NCBI RefSeq assembly: GCF_014750655.1
Contig: NZ_JABBXD010000006.1
Location: 124,001-188,000, forward strand
Source of the DNA: Salinimonas profundi
Lineage (GTDB): Bacteria; Pseudomonadota; Gammaproteobacteria; Enterobacterales; Alteromonadaceae
Length of the DNA stretch: 64,000 bases
Direction of reading: 5' to 3'
Shown here: one piece after another, positions 45,384-56,978 of the stretch
Layout: the number at the start of each line of letters is the position of its first letter
Numbering within the stretch: position 1 is the stretch's first letter
Notes under the pieces: generated by a model
Told to the model about the DNA's origin: nothing
The model's database searches: none
The model's input: only the letters and a program-made list of their open reading frames with translations
Made by a program: the position numbers and the translations under genes

Positions 45384-46271
45384 CTACTCTCCCTGCTGCG
45401 AGGCAGCACTTTGTGGTTCCTGCGCCTGCTGCTCAGTATCTGCATCAGGGCGTTGTTGCGGCCATAGCAGCAACAAATGCTTCAGACGATCAAGTCTGGC
45501 TAGCGGTTGTGCGGTAACAGTGGCAAAAGGCCGGCCCTCATCGTGTACGACGGATGAAACGCGCGCCACCGGATAGCCTTCAGGGAAAACCTCGCCCAAG
45601 CCTGATGACACCAGCATATCGCCTTCCTGCACATCCACACTGTGAGGAACATGCTCTAAAAACAGCTCATCGAACGCGCCGTTACCGGTTGCCACAAAGC
45701 GAATATTGTTGCGAAGTGAGCGAACAGGAATAGCGTGAGTGACATCCGAGATAAGCACCACCCTACTGTTCGTCGTGCCTACTTCCATCACCTGCCCCAC
45801 AATCCCCCGGTCATCTAAAACAGACTGTGACAGATAGACACCATCCAGGGCGCCCTTATTAATCATAATTTGCTGACTGAACGGGTTGTTGTCCACGGCC
45901 ATCAGCTCTGCAACCATTTTGCGAACCTGAGGTTTTACCGGTACATCCAGTAATTTTCTCAACTCAGCGTTTTCAGCCTGCAACACATTAAACCGCTGAA
46001 GTTGCTCGCTCATTTTAAGGTTCTGGTTTGTCAGCCGCTCGTTATCCGCCAACAAGGCCTGGTGTGAAGTAAGCCGCTGCGCACTTTCGTTAAGCAAGAC
46101 TTTCGGTAAGTTCGCAATGTACTGCAGCGGACTCATAATAGAGTTCAGGTACACGCGGGTTGACTGAAAGGCATCAAGTTTGTGGTCTGCAAAGATCAAC
46201 AAAACCGACAAGGCTATGGCAAGCGCAAGTCGGTTGTTCAGCGATGGGCCGCGGGTAAATATGGTATCCAT
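45384..46271 (-). CDS. mreC: Rod shape-determining protein MreC
   Basis: A 295-residue bitopic protein: a short cytoplasmic N-terminus, one membrane helix (LALAIALSVLLIFAD), a coiled coil (about residues 65-105, HQALLADNERLTNQNLKMSEQLQ), and the beta-rich periplasmic MreC domain (AVDNNPFSQQIMINKGALDGVYLSQSVLDDRGIVGQV; TNSRVVLISDVTHAIPV). It scaffolds PBP2 in the elongasome. It has a glutamine-rich tail (QQRPDADTEQQAQEPQSAAS). Confidence 0.96.
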   Translation of the reverse strand: MDTIFTRGPSLNNRLALAIALSVLLIFADHKLDAFQSTRVYLNSIMSPLQYIANLPKVLLNESAQRLTSHQALLADNERLTNQNLKMSEQLQRFNVLQAENAELRKLLDVPVKPQVRKMVAELMAVDNNPFSQQIMINKGALDGVYLSQSVLDDRGIVGQVMEVGTTNSRVVLISDVTHAIPVRSLRNNIRFVATGNGAFDELFLEHVPHSVDVQEGDMLVSSGLGEVFPEGYPVARVSSVVHDEGRPFATVTAQPLARLDRLKHLLLLWPQQRPDADTEQQAQEPQSAASQQGE

Positions 46272-46310
46272 TAAGAACCAACAGGCAGCGTGATTGCTGC
46301 CTGCCCGATA

Positions 46311-47444
<1,134 letters not shown>

Positions 47445-47610
47445 TTAACAACGGGGGGTGGTTTGGGCAAGTCAAGACCACTCTCAACACGCCTTTTTCC
47501 CCATTAAATTTGCTTTGTCTCAGGCTAGTGACAACTTACCTTTCCAGACAACAGCAAAATAAGACCGGGCCATATTTTTGTTAATTTTTACCACGCAGGC
47601 AAAACCACGG

Positions 47611-48132
47611 CTACCAGTCAATTTTTCCGGTGCGAATAATATAATCAAACCGGTCACCACAGCTAATAGAAAATCGACAATATGCGTTCACCGCCTCCCC
47701 GTTTTCCAGGTCGCCGCGTATATATCGTCCTTTCACTCTGAACCCTTCGACTTCCATAGGTGCATCCAGAAGCTGCATCCACAGTGTATCGCAGGCATCT
47801 TCATCGTCTGCGACTCTGGGGTAGCCGAAACTGGCCATGGCCAGTGGGCGTCTGGATTTTTCCCTGTCCTGCGCATCATAATGAACCATCATTATACGTG
47901 GTGGCTGTTTTTCTGACTGCCACTGCCAGTGAGCATACCCGGCATTGTTTTGCAGACGTGTCGCCATTTTTTTCAGAGCCTGGCGATGAAATCCGGGATC
48001 GGCCTGATCGAAATACCAGATAAGTCCTGCCAATACCGAAGCAAAAATGATGGCGATGAGCACATTTAACTGCACTCCTCCGCGTGAACAGGCTATTGCA
48101 TAATGTCTGTTATTCACCAATGGCGACTTCAC
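47611..48132 (-). CDS. Hypothetical single-pass membrane protein upstream of mreB (possible MSHA-pilus MshF relative)
   Basis: 173 residues. One membrane helix (LNVLIAIIFASVLAGLIWYF, about residues 22-41) near the N-terminus is followed by a periplasmic domain with an amphipathic helix (HRQALKKMATRLQNNAGYAHWQWQSEKQPPRIMMVHYD). The layout resembles pilus-assembly proteins of the MshF type, and MSHA pilus genes often lie directly before mreB in Vibrio, Shewanella and Alteromonas. No other pilus gene is here, so it would be an orphan. Two cysteines occur near the C-terminus (YCRFSISCGD). The family assignment is tentative. Confidence 0.6.
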   Translation of the reverse strand: MKSPLVNNRHYAIACSRGGVQLNVLIAIIFASVLAGLIWYFDQADPGFHRQALKKMATRLQNNAGYAHWQWQSEKQPPRIMMVHYDAQDREKSRRPLAMASFGYPRVADDEDACDTLWMQLLDAPMEVEGFRVKGRYIRGDLENGEAVNAYCRFSISCGDRFDYIIRTGKIDW

Positions 48133-48207
48133 TCTATCAGCTATAATAGGTTATGTATCGGCGTTACTGACACATAAGTTTAATACTATGTCATGGTACA
48201 GCATACT

Positions 48208-48774
48208 TTAGTGCTGTTGCGCCCGTTTGCGCAGCACAATAACGCCCCAATACCGATGATCTTTTTCGATAACCTGCCAGCCGCGGCGCGTTAAGTAGCG
48301 ACATAAAAAACGGTTGGTCATAGCATGAGCAAACAGTACAACGCTTTGATGCGTTGTTGCTCTCTCTACAAGCAAGTCACATGCCTTCTCAATTCTGCGC
48401 CTGGCCTGTGAAAAAGATTCGAACGGACCACCCCTGCCAGCAATCCACATCGCGCGGTTCAGGTATACCCAAGTCCAGGCATTGAGCCTGACGGGTAACC
48501 GGTAGCGGGGAATTTCCATCTCGTTAAATAAAGAATTGGACTCTGCGACTGGTTCACCGGTATATCGATGCGCCGATAATCGTGCACGATGCAGGGCACT
48601 GGAGATGATATAGTGATTGGTAAAGTCGCGCTGACAGTGTGGCTGGCTGTCAGGGTGTAAATCGCAACGATTGTAGTTTTTTACCCAGCGGGCAAATCCG
48701 GAGCTGGACAACCTGTCGTTATTTTCAGACGCAGGACGCCCATGACGCACCAGCACAATTTCCCTGTCAGACAT
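48208..48774 (-). CDS. Histidine phosphatase superfamily protein
   Basis: A 188-residue protein. The catalytic RHG motif is in IVLVRHGRPASENN at the N-terminus, and the second histidine is in SVVLFAHAMTNRFL. It has SSALHRARLSAH, which supplies a phosphate-pocket arginine, and an acidic EME motif. It may act on a phosphorylated small molecule or protein; no context fixes the substrate. It is divergent from the acyltransferase gene at 48805. Confidence 0.85.
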   Translation of the reverse strand: MSDREIVLVRHGRPASENNDRLSSSGFARWVKNYNRCDLHPDSQPHCQRDFTNHYIISSALHRARLSAHRYTGEPVAESNSLFNEMEIPRYRLPVRLNAWTWVYLNRAMWIAGRGGPFESFSQARRRIEKACDLLVERATTHQSVVLFAHAMTNRFLCRYLTRRGWQVIEKDHRYWGVIVLRKRAQQH

Positions 48775-48804
48775 TAATGTATCGATCTATTCGGATAATT
48801 CGTC

Positions 48805-49356
48805 ATGCACCATAATCAAAGCGACGCTGTAGCGCAACCGGAACGTCGGCACGGCGATATCCAGTATTTTATGGCGACCAGTCATAATCAGCAGATCGTT
48901 GATAAACACCGCAGACTGCAACAGGAAATCACTCAGTCCGGCGAGCAAAAACGCAGTAGTGTGTTTCGTCGCTTGTTTACTGAGCCCGCCGCATTTTTTG
49001 TCGAGCCTGATTTTTTCTGCGAATCTCCCGAACTGGTTCGTGTCGGTGAAGGTTCGTTTTTCAACCATAACTGTGCATTGCTGGGTTATCAGAACATTGT
49101 CATTGGTAAAGGGGCCTTTATCGGCCCCAATGTCATTATCAGTAGCGGCCCGGTGGCAGGCTATACGTCATCGCCTGGCCCCGTTGTGATTGAGGACAGC
49201 GCGTGGATTGGCGCTAATTCGCTGCTGCTCCCCCACACCCATGTCGGCAATGCTGCAATTATCGGCGCTAACAGCGTCGTTAACCAGCATGTTGCCGCTG
49301 CCAGTCGCTTTTACAACGCACCGGTTTTCAGGCCAGACGATTCAAGCCATTCCTGA
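48805..49356 (+). CDS. Left-handed beta-helix acyltransferase (maltose O-acetyltransferase-like)
   Basis: A 183-residue hexapeptide-repeat protein. The repeats are visible in GEGSFFNHNCALLGYQNIVIGKGAFIGPNVII, and in VVIEDSAWIGANSLLLPHTHVGNAAIIGANSVVNQ, the typical C-terminal coil of CoA-dependent O-acetyltransferases. A catalytic-type histidine may be in FFNHNC. The enzyme probably acetylates a sugar or surface polysaccharide. Its 3' end overlaps the convergent acyltransferase-3 gene by 46 bases, unusual for two full-length genes. Confidence 0.85.
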   Translation: MHHNQSDAVAQPERRHGDIQYFMATSHNQQIVDKHRRLQQEITQSGEQKRSSVFRRLFTEPAAFFVEPDFFCESPELVRVGEGSFFNHNCALLGYQNIVIGKGAFIGPNVIISSGPVAGYTSSPGPVVIEDSAWIGANSLLLPHTHVGNAAIIGANSVVNQHVAAASRFYNAPVFRPDDSSHS

Positions 49357-51230
49357 GGCATCAGTGATATCAGGGCCTGCGCCCCAAATACAGAAGGATG
49401 GTTGCTATCAAAATAAAGGGCTTTGCCCCCTTTCACCGCATAGCAGTTTGCCTCATCGCACCAGGTATCTGCCGGACGAATCATTTTTACATTGTCCGGA
49501 TACGCTGTGCTTTTAAGATGTTCGAGGATCACGGCGTTTCGCTTTTCGTAGTACGCTCTCGTTGTCCCGATAATTTGCTCGGTATTGTCTTTAAACAGAT
49601 AGCCTGAGGCCACCAGCAGCGGTACGGTACGAGCAATCTCCGGGACCGGATAGACAATAATCACCTGAGACTTCTGGCTGGCCAGTTCACGGATGGCTGC
49701 ATCGAATGAACGCAGAATTCGCGCGGTGCGCTCAGGGTCGTCATCTTGCGGCACGGCCGGATAATCGGGCACATGATCGCCAAACAATGCCCAGGAATAG
49801 CGGTGATTGATAAGCACACTATCGATTCTCTTATCACTGATAATGTCTGCTACCGCCTCTTTGTACCAGCGGGTGCACCGGCTGGTGCCATTTTCCTGTA
49901 ACAGCGACGGGGCACATCCTGAAAAGGTGTAGTGCTTTATGCCCTGATCCTGCCGTGCCAGCCTGTCTGCAAGTGCGTAAGCGAGTTCTACACTGTGACT
50001 GTCACCGAATACCGCCCATGTCACATTGTTATTTTCGTATTCACAGGCATTATCCGGATCGTCATAGTCATCGATATGGCACTTTTCACGATAAGGGCTC
50101 GGACTCATCGATGAGAGCAACGATTGCATCTGTGGCGTGAAACGCTCCGTCAGACCCTGGTTTGTCATTATAGTAAGCCCCGTAACCAGAGCCAGCGCGC
50201 CGATCCACACAGGCTTTGCGCGCCACAGACCTGGAAGTGACTCAATGCGTTGCCAGCGGATATTTTCAATAAAACGGTAACTTAAAAAGCCAAATAGTAC
50301 AGAGAGCGTGACACCGGCCACCCACCAGTATTCGATATCGTAGCGATAACCAAATACCACCAATGGCCAGTGCCACAGATAAATGGAGTACGACCAGCGA
50401 CCCAAAGGCTGAAACAGCCAGTTGTTGGTCAGCCAGCTATTTTGAACGCTCGCCATGATGACCATTGCAGTCCCAAGTACAGGAATGATAGCCAGCGTTC
50501 CGGGCCAGGGGTGTGTTGCATCAACAATTGCATACGCCAGCCCGATAAGCAAAATGCCAATCCAGGCGACAACACGTGCCTGACTTTCACGTAGCGACAC
50601 CGGGTAAAGAAACACCAGCCCGCCGGCCAACAGCTCCCAGGAACGGGTGGCCAGCAGATAATATGAAGCACTTGGCCATAATGCAGAGGTCTCAATACTG
50701 AACAACAGGAAAGCCAATGTGAGTGCTAATACCGCGTGGCGTAGCTTATTGACGCCCAGCAGAGGTTTAAGCGCTAACAATATGAGCGGGTAAAGCAGAT
50801 AGAACTGCCACTCTACCGCCAGTGACCAGGTGTGGAGCAACCATTTTTCATGGGAGGCGGCATCGAAATAGCCCGCTTCCTGCCAGTAAACAAAGTTTGA
50901 AATGAAGGCGACGCTACTGGCTGCGTGCTTGCCTAACGCTGCGTATTCAGCCGGAAAAAGAATGAACCATCCGGCCAGCAGAACAGCCAGGCATAATGCG
51001 GCCAGTGCAGGCACGATGCGGTTTGCTCGGGCAATATAGAATTTAACCAGATTAAAAGAAGATTTCTCAAAACCGCGAAAGATAATGCTGGTCATCAGAA
51101 AGCCGGAGATGACGAAAAAGACATCGACCCCGGCAAAGCCGCCCGGTAGCCAGGTGGGATCAAAGTGAAAAATAACAACGGCAATAACCGCGATAGCCCG
51201 CAGGCCGTTAATGTCGTATCGAAAATTCAA
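49311..51230 (-). CDS. Acyltransferase-3 (OafA-like) membrane protein with C-terminal SGNH domain
   Basis: About 639 residues. The N-terminal half is an acyltransferase-3 domain starting FRYDINGLRAIAVIAVVIFHF, with about ten membrane helices and GGFAGVDVFFVISGFLMTSII. The C-terminal half is a periplasmic SGNH domain with WAVFGDSHSVELAYALAD (block I serine) and DSNHPSVFGA (Asp/His). This architecture O-acetylates lipopolysaccharide or other surface glycans. The longest ORF begins at 51323, but that ATG lies within the hairpin at 51305-51337; the family N-terminus fits a TTG at 51230 better. The protein is followed by the convergent overlap with the hexapeptide acyltransferase. Confidence 0.9.
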   Translation of the reverse strand: MNFRYDINGLRAIAVIAVVIFHFDPTWLPGGFAGVDVFFVISGFLMTSIIFRGFEKSSFNLVKFYIARANRIVPALAALCLAVLLAGWFILFPAEYAALGKHAASSVAFISNFVYWQEAGYFDAASHEKWLLHTWSLAVEWQFYLLYPLILLALKPLLGVNKLRHAVLALTLAFLLFSIETSALWPSASYYLLATRSWELLAGGLVFLYPVSLRESQARVVAWIGILLIGLAYAIVDATHPWPGTLAIIPVLGTAMVIMASVQNSWLTNNWLFQPLGRWSYSIYLWHWPLVVFGYRYDIEYWWVAGVTLSVLFGFLSYRFIENIRWQRIESLPGLWRAKPVWIGALALVTGLTIMTNQGLTERFTPQMQSLLSSMSPSPYREKCHIDDYDDPDNACEYENNNVTWAVFGDSHSVELAYALADRLARQDQGIKHYTFSGCAPSLLQENGTSRCTRWYKEAVADIISDKRIDSVLINHRYSWALFGDHVPDYPAVPQDDDPERTARILRSFDAAIRELASQKSQVIIVYPVPEIARTVPLLVASGYLFKDNTEQIIGTTRAYYEKRNAVILEHLKSTAYPDNVKMIRPADTWCDEANCYAVKGGKALYFDSNHPSVFGAQALISLMPQEWLESSGLKTGAL

Positions 51231-51304
51231 AAATTGACTACCAGACAGCGTGCCGCAACGGCATACCCGTCTGCGGTAAAAAATGGATAGAACAGATACT
51301 CTGG

Positions 51305-51337
51305 CAAGCACGGGCAGGTTCATCCTGCCCGTGCTTG
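51305..51337 (-). terminator. Terminator-like hairpin after the MFS gene
   Basis: CAAGCACGGGCAGG and its complement form a perfect 14-bp stem with a 5-base loop, starting 10 bases after the MFS stop codon. There is no long T-run, but the stem is very stable. Its position argues that the acyltransferase-3 gene has its own promoter and a later start. Confidence 0.65.
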
Positions 51338-51347
51338 ATGAGCCTGG

Positions 51348-52556
51348 TCAGCTTACGGCAGTATCAGCCGGCAGCAGCACGTTTCTACCTACCCGCGTAC
51401 CCAAAAGCGCCTGGGCAATACTGAAAAAGACGCAAACCCATAATGCCAGTTGCCACTCACCCAACGCATCATAAATGGCACCAAGCAATAAAGGGCCGGT
51501 TGCAGCAATGCAATAGCCCAGCGTTTGCGCGGCACTGGATAAAGATGCGGCCTGGTCGCCGTTGCGTGCCCGTAAGCCTAAAAATGACAGCGCCAGAATA
51601 AAGTTCGCTCCGATTCCAAAACCCAGCAGCGCCGCCCACAGGTATGCCAGCGACGGCAGCACCATAATGCCGGCGAATCCAGCCAGGTTTACCGCGGTCA
51701 TACTGGCGCTTAATCCGCGCTGATCAGAAAGTCTTGCCATTGCCGGCACAATTATCAGACCGGGCAGTGCCCCGGCAAACTGGAAAACACCATGAATCGA
51801 TCCGGCCTGTGCATCACTAAAGCCAGCTTCACCGACCACAGCGGGCAACCAGCTGACCACCGAATAATATAAAAACGAATTGCAGGCAAAAAAGCCACAC
51901 ACCTGCCAGGTAAGTAGTGATCTGAAGATAGACCGCCCCGGCGCTTTTGTACTGCCTGAATCTGGCTTGCGAGCTCCCTTGAGCTGAGTAAGCCACAAAA
52001 TGCCTGAGATGACCGGCATGATTATCATGGCTACCAGCGCTATTTGCCAGTTCCCCCATGACGCATTGGCAATGGGGATGACAAGCGCCGACCACAGCGC
52101 AGCCATGATTCCCATTGCCAGTACATAGGCGGAAGTCAGCAGTGCAATATGATTTGGAAACCGGGACTTCACCACACCAGGAAGCAGCACATTTCCGGCA
52201 GCGATGCCCGCACCGATAACAATCGTTCCGGCAAACAGCCAGAACAAACCTCCCACCGAGCGCACTGCTATCCCCACACCGATGAGCACCAGTGCAGCCA
52301 GCAACATCCTTTCCATGCCGTAGCGTCTGGACAAGCGTGGAATAAGCGGCGACACCACCATAAAGACAATCAGGGGGAAGGTGATCATCAGGCCAGCGGT
52401 ACTGGCATTAATGGACAAGCTGTTTTGCAGGTCTGTCAGCAGTGGTGCCACACCGGTAAATGGCGCGCGCAGATTTGCGGCCACCATCATAATGGCGAAA
52501 AACAAAAACAACGGAAAGCCGGTAGCGGCGGCTGATGATGACGGTTTAGTGTGCAT
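51348..52556 (-). CDS. MFS transporter, CynX/NimT family
   Basis: A 402-residue major facilitator with twelve membrane segments. The N-terminal region NLRAPFTGVAPLLTDLQNSLSINASTAGLMITFPLIVF, with the RRYGMERMLLAALVL loop between helices 2 and 3, is typical of the CynX/NimT (cyanate/2-nitroimidazole) group, whose members also export various small molecules. No neighbouring gene suggests a substrate. Single gene, with a hairpin downstream. Confidence 0.88.
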   Translation of the reverse strand: MHTKPSSSAAATGFPLFLFFAIMMVAANLRAPFTGVAPLLTDLQNSLSINASTAGLMITFPLIVFMVVSPLIPRLSRRYGMERMLLAALVLIGVGIAVRSVGGLFWLFAGTIVIGAGIAAGNVLLPGVVKSRFPNHIALLTSAYVLAMGIMAALWSALVIPIANASWGNWQIALVAMIIMPVISGILWLTQLKGARKPDSGSTKAPGRSIFRSLLTWQVCGFFACNSFLYYSVVSWLPAVVGEAGFSDAQAGSIHGVFQFAGALPGLIIVPAMARLSDQRGLSASMTAVNLAGFAGIMVLPSLAYLWAALLGFGIGANFILALSFLGLRARNGDQAASLSSAAQTLGYCIAATGPLLLGAIYDALGEWQLALWVCVFFSIAQALLGTRVGRNVLLPADTAVS

Positions 52557-52690
52557 TATGTCCCGGGCAGTGAAATTCTCAGGCGCAGTATTCTACGGAT
52601 ATGTTCGCAGAATGCAGCTTTTAATCGTTTACCTGCGCCTCTTGTCAGTGCAGTCGGAGACTTTATCGTTTCAAGCTCACCACTTCAGGC

Positions 52691-52725
52691 AAAAAAAAAG
52701 CTCCGAACATTGTCGGAGCTTTTGA
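52691..52725 (-). terminator. Rho-independent terminator of the GH3 gene
   Basis: AAAAGCTCCGA and TCGGAGCTTTT pair around a short loop, and a run of nine T residues follows on the minus strand, 25-50 bases after the GH3 stop. Confidence 0.92.
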
Positions 52726-52749
52726 CTTAGCGAAATAACAACATGCCTG

Positions 52750-55296
52750 TTACGGGCAGGTTGGTACATCCTGCATAGAAGGTTCGATGCGAATGTCAGA
52801 TACCTTCAGCGTTACCGGTGCTGATGCACTAAAGCCAAGCACGGAGAACACTTCATCGAAAGCTACACCGGCGTCTTTCAAACACTGCGTGGGAATGGCA
52901 ACGTCCTGCCACTGCGTTGTCTGCTGTGCAAAATCCTGCAACGCAACGCTTCCTTCACAGTCTTCACCACACATCATACTTATCTGAACATCAGCGTCGG
53001 CTTGTGAAAGCTGAACAGCCATTTGAATAGCGGCACTGTCAGATAAATAGTCACGCAAATCTTCCGGGAACTGAGCGGCAAAGCGAACTGTCGCCTTATC
53101 TTTGAAGGTTAGTTCCAGTGTGTCTTCCTGCACATTGCGATCGGTGGTGCGAACATCCGCGCCTTTCACTGACATCGTGTTGCTGGTCATAACATGCTGA
53201 CCATCGGCATCGAGTACCTCAAGGTGCCACGGTTTTTGAATGTCGCGCACAAAGATATCGTGCGCAAGCACCAGGTCTTCATCTGCACCCGCTTCCTCGG
53301 AAAGTGGCGCCGTGATGGGGTCGTCTTCACCGTAACGCAGACCGTAGCCATAGGCGAACTGGGCTTTTTGACCATCGTCTTTGTTTACGATTTGCGTAGG
53401 TTTCGCCGGCCATGAAAATGACAGCTTACCCTGCATGGGATAGTCAACATCACCGTTTTTATCGGTGAATAATACATCGGCCACGCCCTGCCCTTCTGAG
53501 CCAGGCAACCAGGCCACAACAAATGCATCACTGGCGTTAATTTCAGGATTGGTCCACAGCGGCCGGCCAGTAATAAATACTGAAATCACCGGAATACCCT
53601 GTGATTTTAACTTACGCAGAAGTGCCAGGTCGGTTTTATCACCACGCTGGTATTCCAGATTCGACAAATCACCATTTCCTTCGGCATACGGGTTTTCACC
53701 AAAGACCACGATAGCGGCGTCTGGCTTTTCTTCAAAGCTTCCATCTTCTGAAAGTGTTGCTGTACCACCGGCTGCAGAAACCGCTTGCTCGATGCCAGAG
53801 TAAATAGACGTTGCACCCGGGAAGTCGCTGTTTTTGTTGCCTGTTCCCTGCCAGGTAATGGTCCACCCACCTGATTGCTTACCGATGTTATCGGCGGCAT
53901 CACCGGCCACAAGCACGTTCATGTCAGGCGATAGCGGTAACAGATTGTCCTGGTTTTTCAGCATCACCAGTGACTTTCTGACCGCTTCACGTGCGACAGC
54001 ACGGTGTTCATCAGACCCCACGACATCTGCTTTTGCTGACAATGCTCTGTTGGCTGGCGATGGCAGGTCAAACAGCCCTACCCGCATTTTAACGCGAAGT
54101 ACACGACGCACGGCATCATCAAGCCGCTCCTGAGAAATCTCGCCGCTTTTAACCTGCGCGACGGTATTTTCAAATAACGGCTTCCACGCATCGGTGGGCA
54201 CCATATACACATCCAGGCCGGCATTAATTGCCTGAGGACAACTTTCATTTGTACAGCCTTCGATCTGGCCATGACCATTCCAGTCACCCACTACAAAGCC
54301 GTCAAAGCCCATTTTTTCTTTCAAGACATTGGTCAGCAGGTACTTGCTACCGTGAATTTTCTTTCCATGCCAGCTATTAAACGACGCCATAACAGACTGC
54401 GCGCCGGCATTCAGGCCATGAACATAGCCCTGAGCGTGAATGCGATAAAGGGTTTCTTCATCCGCCAGGTTATTGCCCTGATCATCACCGCCGTCCGTAC
54501 CACCGTCGCCAACGAAATGTTTAACAGTGGAAACCACATGCTCCTCATCGATATTGCCGTCGCTGAGATCGCCCTGCAGCCCACTGACAATGGCACGTGC
54601 ATACTGCCCGACAATTTCCGGATCTTCAGAATATGACTCATAGGTGCGTCCCCACCGGTCATCACGCGCGGTTGCAACTGTCGGTGCGAAAATCCAGTCA
54701 ATGCCTGTCGCACGCACTTCTTTTGCTGTGGCTGTGGCAATTTCTTTCATCAGCTGCGGCTCGTGCATTGCGCCCAGACCAATGTTGTGCGGGAACAATG
54801 TAGCACCAATTACATTGTTGTGACCGTGAACCGCATCGGTTCCCCACATGGTCGGAATTGTGCTGCCATCCAGTGAATCGTCAACCGACGCTTCATACAT
54901 TTTGTCAGCAAGCGATATCCAGTCTTCGAGTGTGGCCTGCTTGTTTCCATCAGGAAACGACCCACCGCCGTTCAGGTAAGAACCGAAACCGTATTTACGC
55001 ATATCTTCCACGGTGACATCGCGAATTTCAGGCTGCATAATCTGCGCAACCTTCTGCTCCAGCGTCATGTCGGCCAGAAGGGCATCTACCTTGGCCTCAA
55101 CCTCGTCACTGTTTTCCACCTCAAAGGTGATCTCAGGCCAGTAATCCGGCACTTTTGCATCAGCTGATGGCGGCATTGTCGATGCCGCAGCCGTTGCCGC
55201 CGTATCGGTTGTGGTATCAGCCTCTTTCTGCTGGCAGCCGCTTATTAGTAATGCCGCTGCAATCAGACTCAGCGACTGTTTAAAGACTGGTTTCAT
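52750..55296 (-). CDS. GH3 beta-glucosidase / exo-beta-glucanase lipoprotein (ExoP-like)
   Basis: An 848-residue GH3 enzyme. The lipobox LLISGC ends the signal peptide, so the mature protein is lipid-anchored in the envelope. The (alpha/beta)8 domain contains [28 protein letters not shown] and [17 protein letters not shown]; the nucleophile aspartate is in [12 protein letters not shown]. The second domain has [24 protein letters not shown] and [12 protein letters not shown]. The C-terminal jelly-roll part and overall length match the exo-1,3/1,4-beta-glucanase ExoP of Pseudoalteromonas. The ATG at 55296 was chosen for the signal peptide; it overlaps the transporter stop (ATGA). It releases glucose from beta-glucan oligosaccharides. 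Confidence 0.95.
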   Translation of the reverse strand: MKPVFKQSLSLIAAALLISGCQQKEADTTTDTAATAAASTMPPSADAKVPDYWPEITFEVENSDEVEAKVDALLADMTLEQKVAQIMQPEIRDVTVEDMRKYGFGSYLNGGGSFPDGNKQATLEDWISLADKMYEASVDDSLDGSTIPTMWGTDAVHGHNNVIGATLFPHNIGLGAMHEPQLMKEIATATAKEVRATGIDWIFAPTVATARDDRWGRTYESYSEDPEIVGQYARAIVSGLQGDLSDGNIDEEHVVSTVKHFVGDGGTDGGDDQGNNLADEETLYRIHAQGYVHGLNAGAQSVMASFNSWHGKKIHGSKYLLTNVLKEKMGFDGFVVGDWNGHGQIEGCTNESCPQAINAGLDVYMVPTDAWKPLFENTVAQVKSGEISQERLDDAVRRVLRVKMRVGLFDLPSPANRALSAKADVVGSDEHRAVAREAVRKSLVMLKNQDNLLPLSPDMNVLVAGDAADNIGKQSGGWTITWQGTGNKNSDFPGATSIYSGIEQAVSAAGGTATLSEDGSFEEKPDAAIVVFGENPYAEGNGDLSNLEYQRGDKTDLALLRKLKSQGIPVISVFITGRPLWTNPEINASDAFVVAWLPGSEGQGVADVLFTDKNGDVDYPMQGKLSFSWPAKPTQIVNKDDGQKAQFAYGYGLRYGEDDPITAPLSEEAGADEDLVLAHDIFVRDIQKPWHLEVLDADGQHVMTSNTMSVKGADVRTTDRNVQEDTLELTFKDKATVRFAAQFPEDLRDYLSDSAAIQMAVQLSQADADVQISMMCGEDCEGSVALQDFAQQTTQWQDVAIPTQCLKDAGVAFDEVFSVLGFSASAPVTLKVSDIRIEPSMQDVPTCP

Positions 55297-56540
55297 GAAT
55301 GTGACTCCTTGCTGGTTGCCGGTATTGAACCAATCACGCCATAAAACGCGATATACAGGTAACAAAGCACCGGAAGTAGGAACGATATCTGCAGGCCGAA
55401 GGTATCGGCTAATGCACCTTGTACCAACGGCACTATCGCACCGCCTACGATCGCCAGACACAGCATACCCGATCCCTGGGCAGCCTGGCTGCCTAGCCCC
55501 TTAAGGGCCAGACTGAAAATTGTGGGGAACATGATTGAGTTACACAGACCTACTGCCAGAATGGTCCACATTGCGACCGAGCCATCGCTTACTACCGAAA
55601 TGATAATAAGTGCACATGATAGCAAACTATTGAATGCTAACAGTTTGCCCGGATCGATTTTCTGCATAATAACCGCGCCGATGAACCGACCTACCATGGC
55701 ACCGCCCCAGTAATAGGCGATGTAGGATGAGGCTTCTGCCTCACTCATGCCCATGACATTTTCAAGTCCCAGGTAATTGACCAAAAAGCTGCCAATAGCA
55801 ACTTCGGCGCCCACATAAGTAAACAGACCCACAACACCCAACGCCAGATGGCGATGTTTCAGCACGGAGCTGTCAGCAGAGGTAGCAAGTTCAACATCAT
55901 CATGCTGCGGTGTAGGCAACGAAATCTTAACCATTATAGCGGCCATGATTGCCAGCACAGCGGCTAACGCCAGATAGGGAAGCACTACCGAATCTGCCTG
56001 CACCTGCGTTTCCATCGCATCATGGGATGAAAACAGCAGCATTCCGCCGATAATCGGCGCGACAGTGGTACCTAATGAGTTAAAGCCTTGTGTCATGGTT
56101 AACCGGCTGGACGCGGTATCAGGATCACCCATTACAGTAACCAGTGGGTTAGCGGCAACCTGCAAAATAGTTACGCCAGAGGCAAGAACAAATAAGGACG
56201 CCAGGAACATCCAGTACTGCGTCAAGAAAGCTGATGGAATAAACATGACACAGCCGATTGCGGCCGTAATCAGGCCTACACCAATTCCCTTCTGATAGCC
56301 AACCCGGCTGACCAGTTTACCGGCGGGAATAGACACCAGAAAATAGGCACCAAAAAAACAGAACTGTACCAGCATTGCCTTGGTATAACTGAGCGCAAAC
56401 AGCGCCTTAAGGTGCGGAATAAGAATATCGTTCATGGCGGTAATGAAACCCCACATGAAGAATAAAGATGTTAGTGCCCACAATGCGAATTGTGAAGTCG
56501 AGGGCCTATCAGATGCTATTGCCTGTGACTGGTGACTCAT
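55293..56540 (-). CDS. Glucose/galactose-type MFS transporter (FucP/GluP family)
   Basis: A 415-residue sugar:proton symporter. Features are [66 protein letters not shown], the standard FucP/GluP N-terminus, and [15 protein letters not shown] and [14 protein letters not shown], shared with glucose/galactose transporters. The ATG at 56540 is used because the family N-terminus follows it. It is coupled to the GH3 gene, so it most likely imports the glucose released in the periplasm. An operator lies about 125 bases upstream. Confidence 0.93.
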   Translation of the reverse strand: MSHQSQAIASDRPSTSQFALWALTSLFFMWGFITAMNDILIPHLKALFALSYTKAMLVQFCFFGAYFLVSIPAGKLVSRVGYQKGIGVGLITAAIGCVMFIPSAFLTQYWMFLASLFVLASGVTILQVAANPLVTVMGDPDTASSRLTMTQGFNSLGTTVAPIIGGMLLFSSHDAMETQVQADSVVLPYLALAAVLAIMAAIMVKISLPTPQHDDVELATSADSSVLKHRHLALGVVGLFTYVGAEVAIGSFLVNYLGLENVMGMSEAEASSYIAYYWGGAMVGRFIGAVIMQKIDPGKLLAFNSLLSCALIIISVVSDGSVAMWTILAVGLCNSIMFPTIFSLALKGLGSQAAQGSGMLCLAIVGGAIVPLVQGALADTFGLQISFLLPVLCYLYIAFYGVIGSIPATSKESHS

Positions 56541-56665
56541 ACAACGAACCTTATAATTAGGTAAAAAGTGCTGTAGTGGCAAAAGCTTAGGTTAATACCC
56601 TAAGTTAATACCGTTGCTTCACTTGTTAATGGTTTGTTGGGCAGTATAGAGTTACGCACACAAAA

Positions 56666-56679
56666 TGCAAGCGCTTACA
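56666..56679. promoter_or_regulatory. LacI-type operator, copy 1
   Basis: TGCAAGCGCTTACA differs at one position from TGTAAGCGCTTACA. It lies about 125 bases upstream of the transporter start, so it probably controls the transporter-GH3 operon. Confidence 0.8.
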
Positions 56680-56932
56680 TTTAGGTTTGAGGTACTACTG
56701 ATAGGTTAATTGCAGTAAAGCCTGCACGATAATTAACGATTATTTAATCTCTGCAAAGCGCAAAATATGCGCGTTTTACTACACTTAGAAAGATGTTTGG
56801 AGATTTGGACTGTTCAAATGTTCAACTATATGCGCTGGCTTTTTACACAAATTTTAACATTTTCGATTGGTAATTTTTTGATTAACAACTTAAAAACACT
56901 TGCATTACAAGTTCGTTATTCGTACATTACGC

Positions 56933-56946
56933 TGAAAGCGCTTACA
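56933..56946. promoter_or_regulatory. LacI-type operator, copy 2
   Basis: TGAAAGCGCTTACA, one mismatch from the palindrome. It lies 18 bases before copy 3, so cooperative binding or looping is possible. Confidence 0.78.
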
Positions 56947-56964
56947 AAGCGTAAGATGTATTTT

Positions 56965-56978
56965 TGTAAGCGCTTTCT
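56965..56978. promoter_or_regulatory. LacI-type operator, copy 3
   Basis: TGTAAGCGCTTTCT keeps the AAGCGCTT centre, with the right arm weaker. Close spacing to copy 2 suggests the two work together. Confidence 0.72.
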
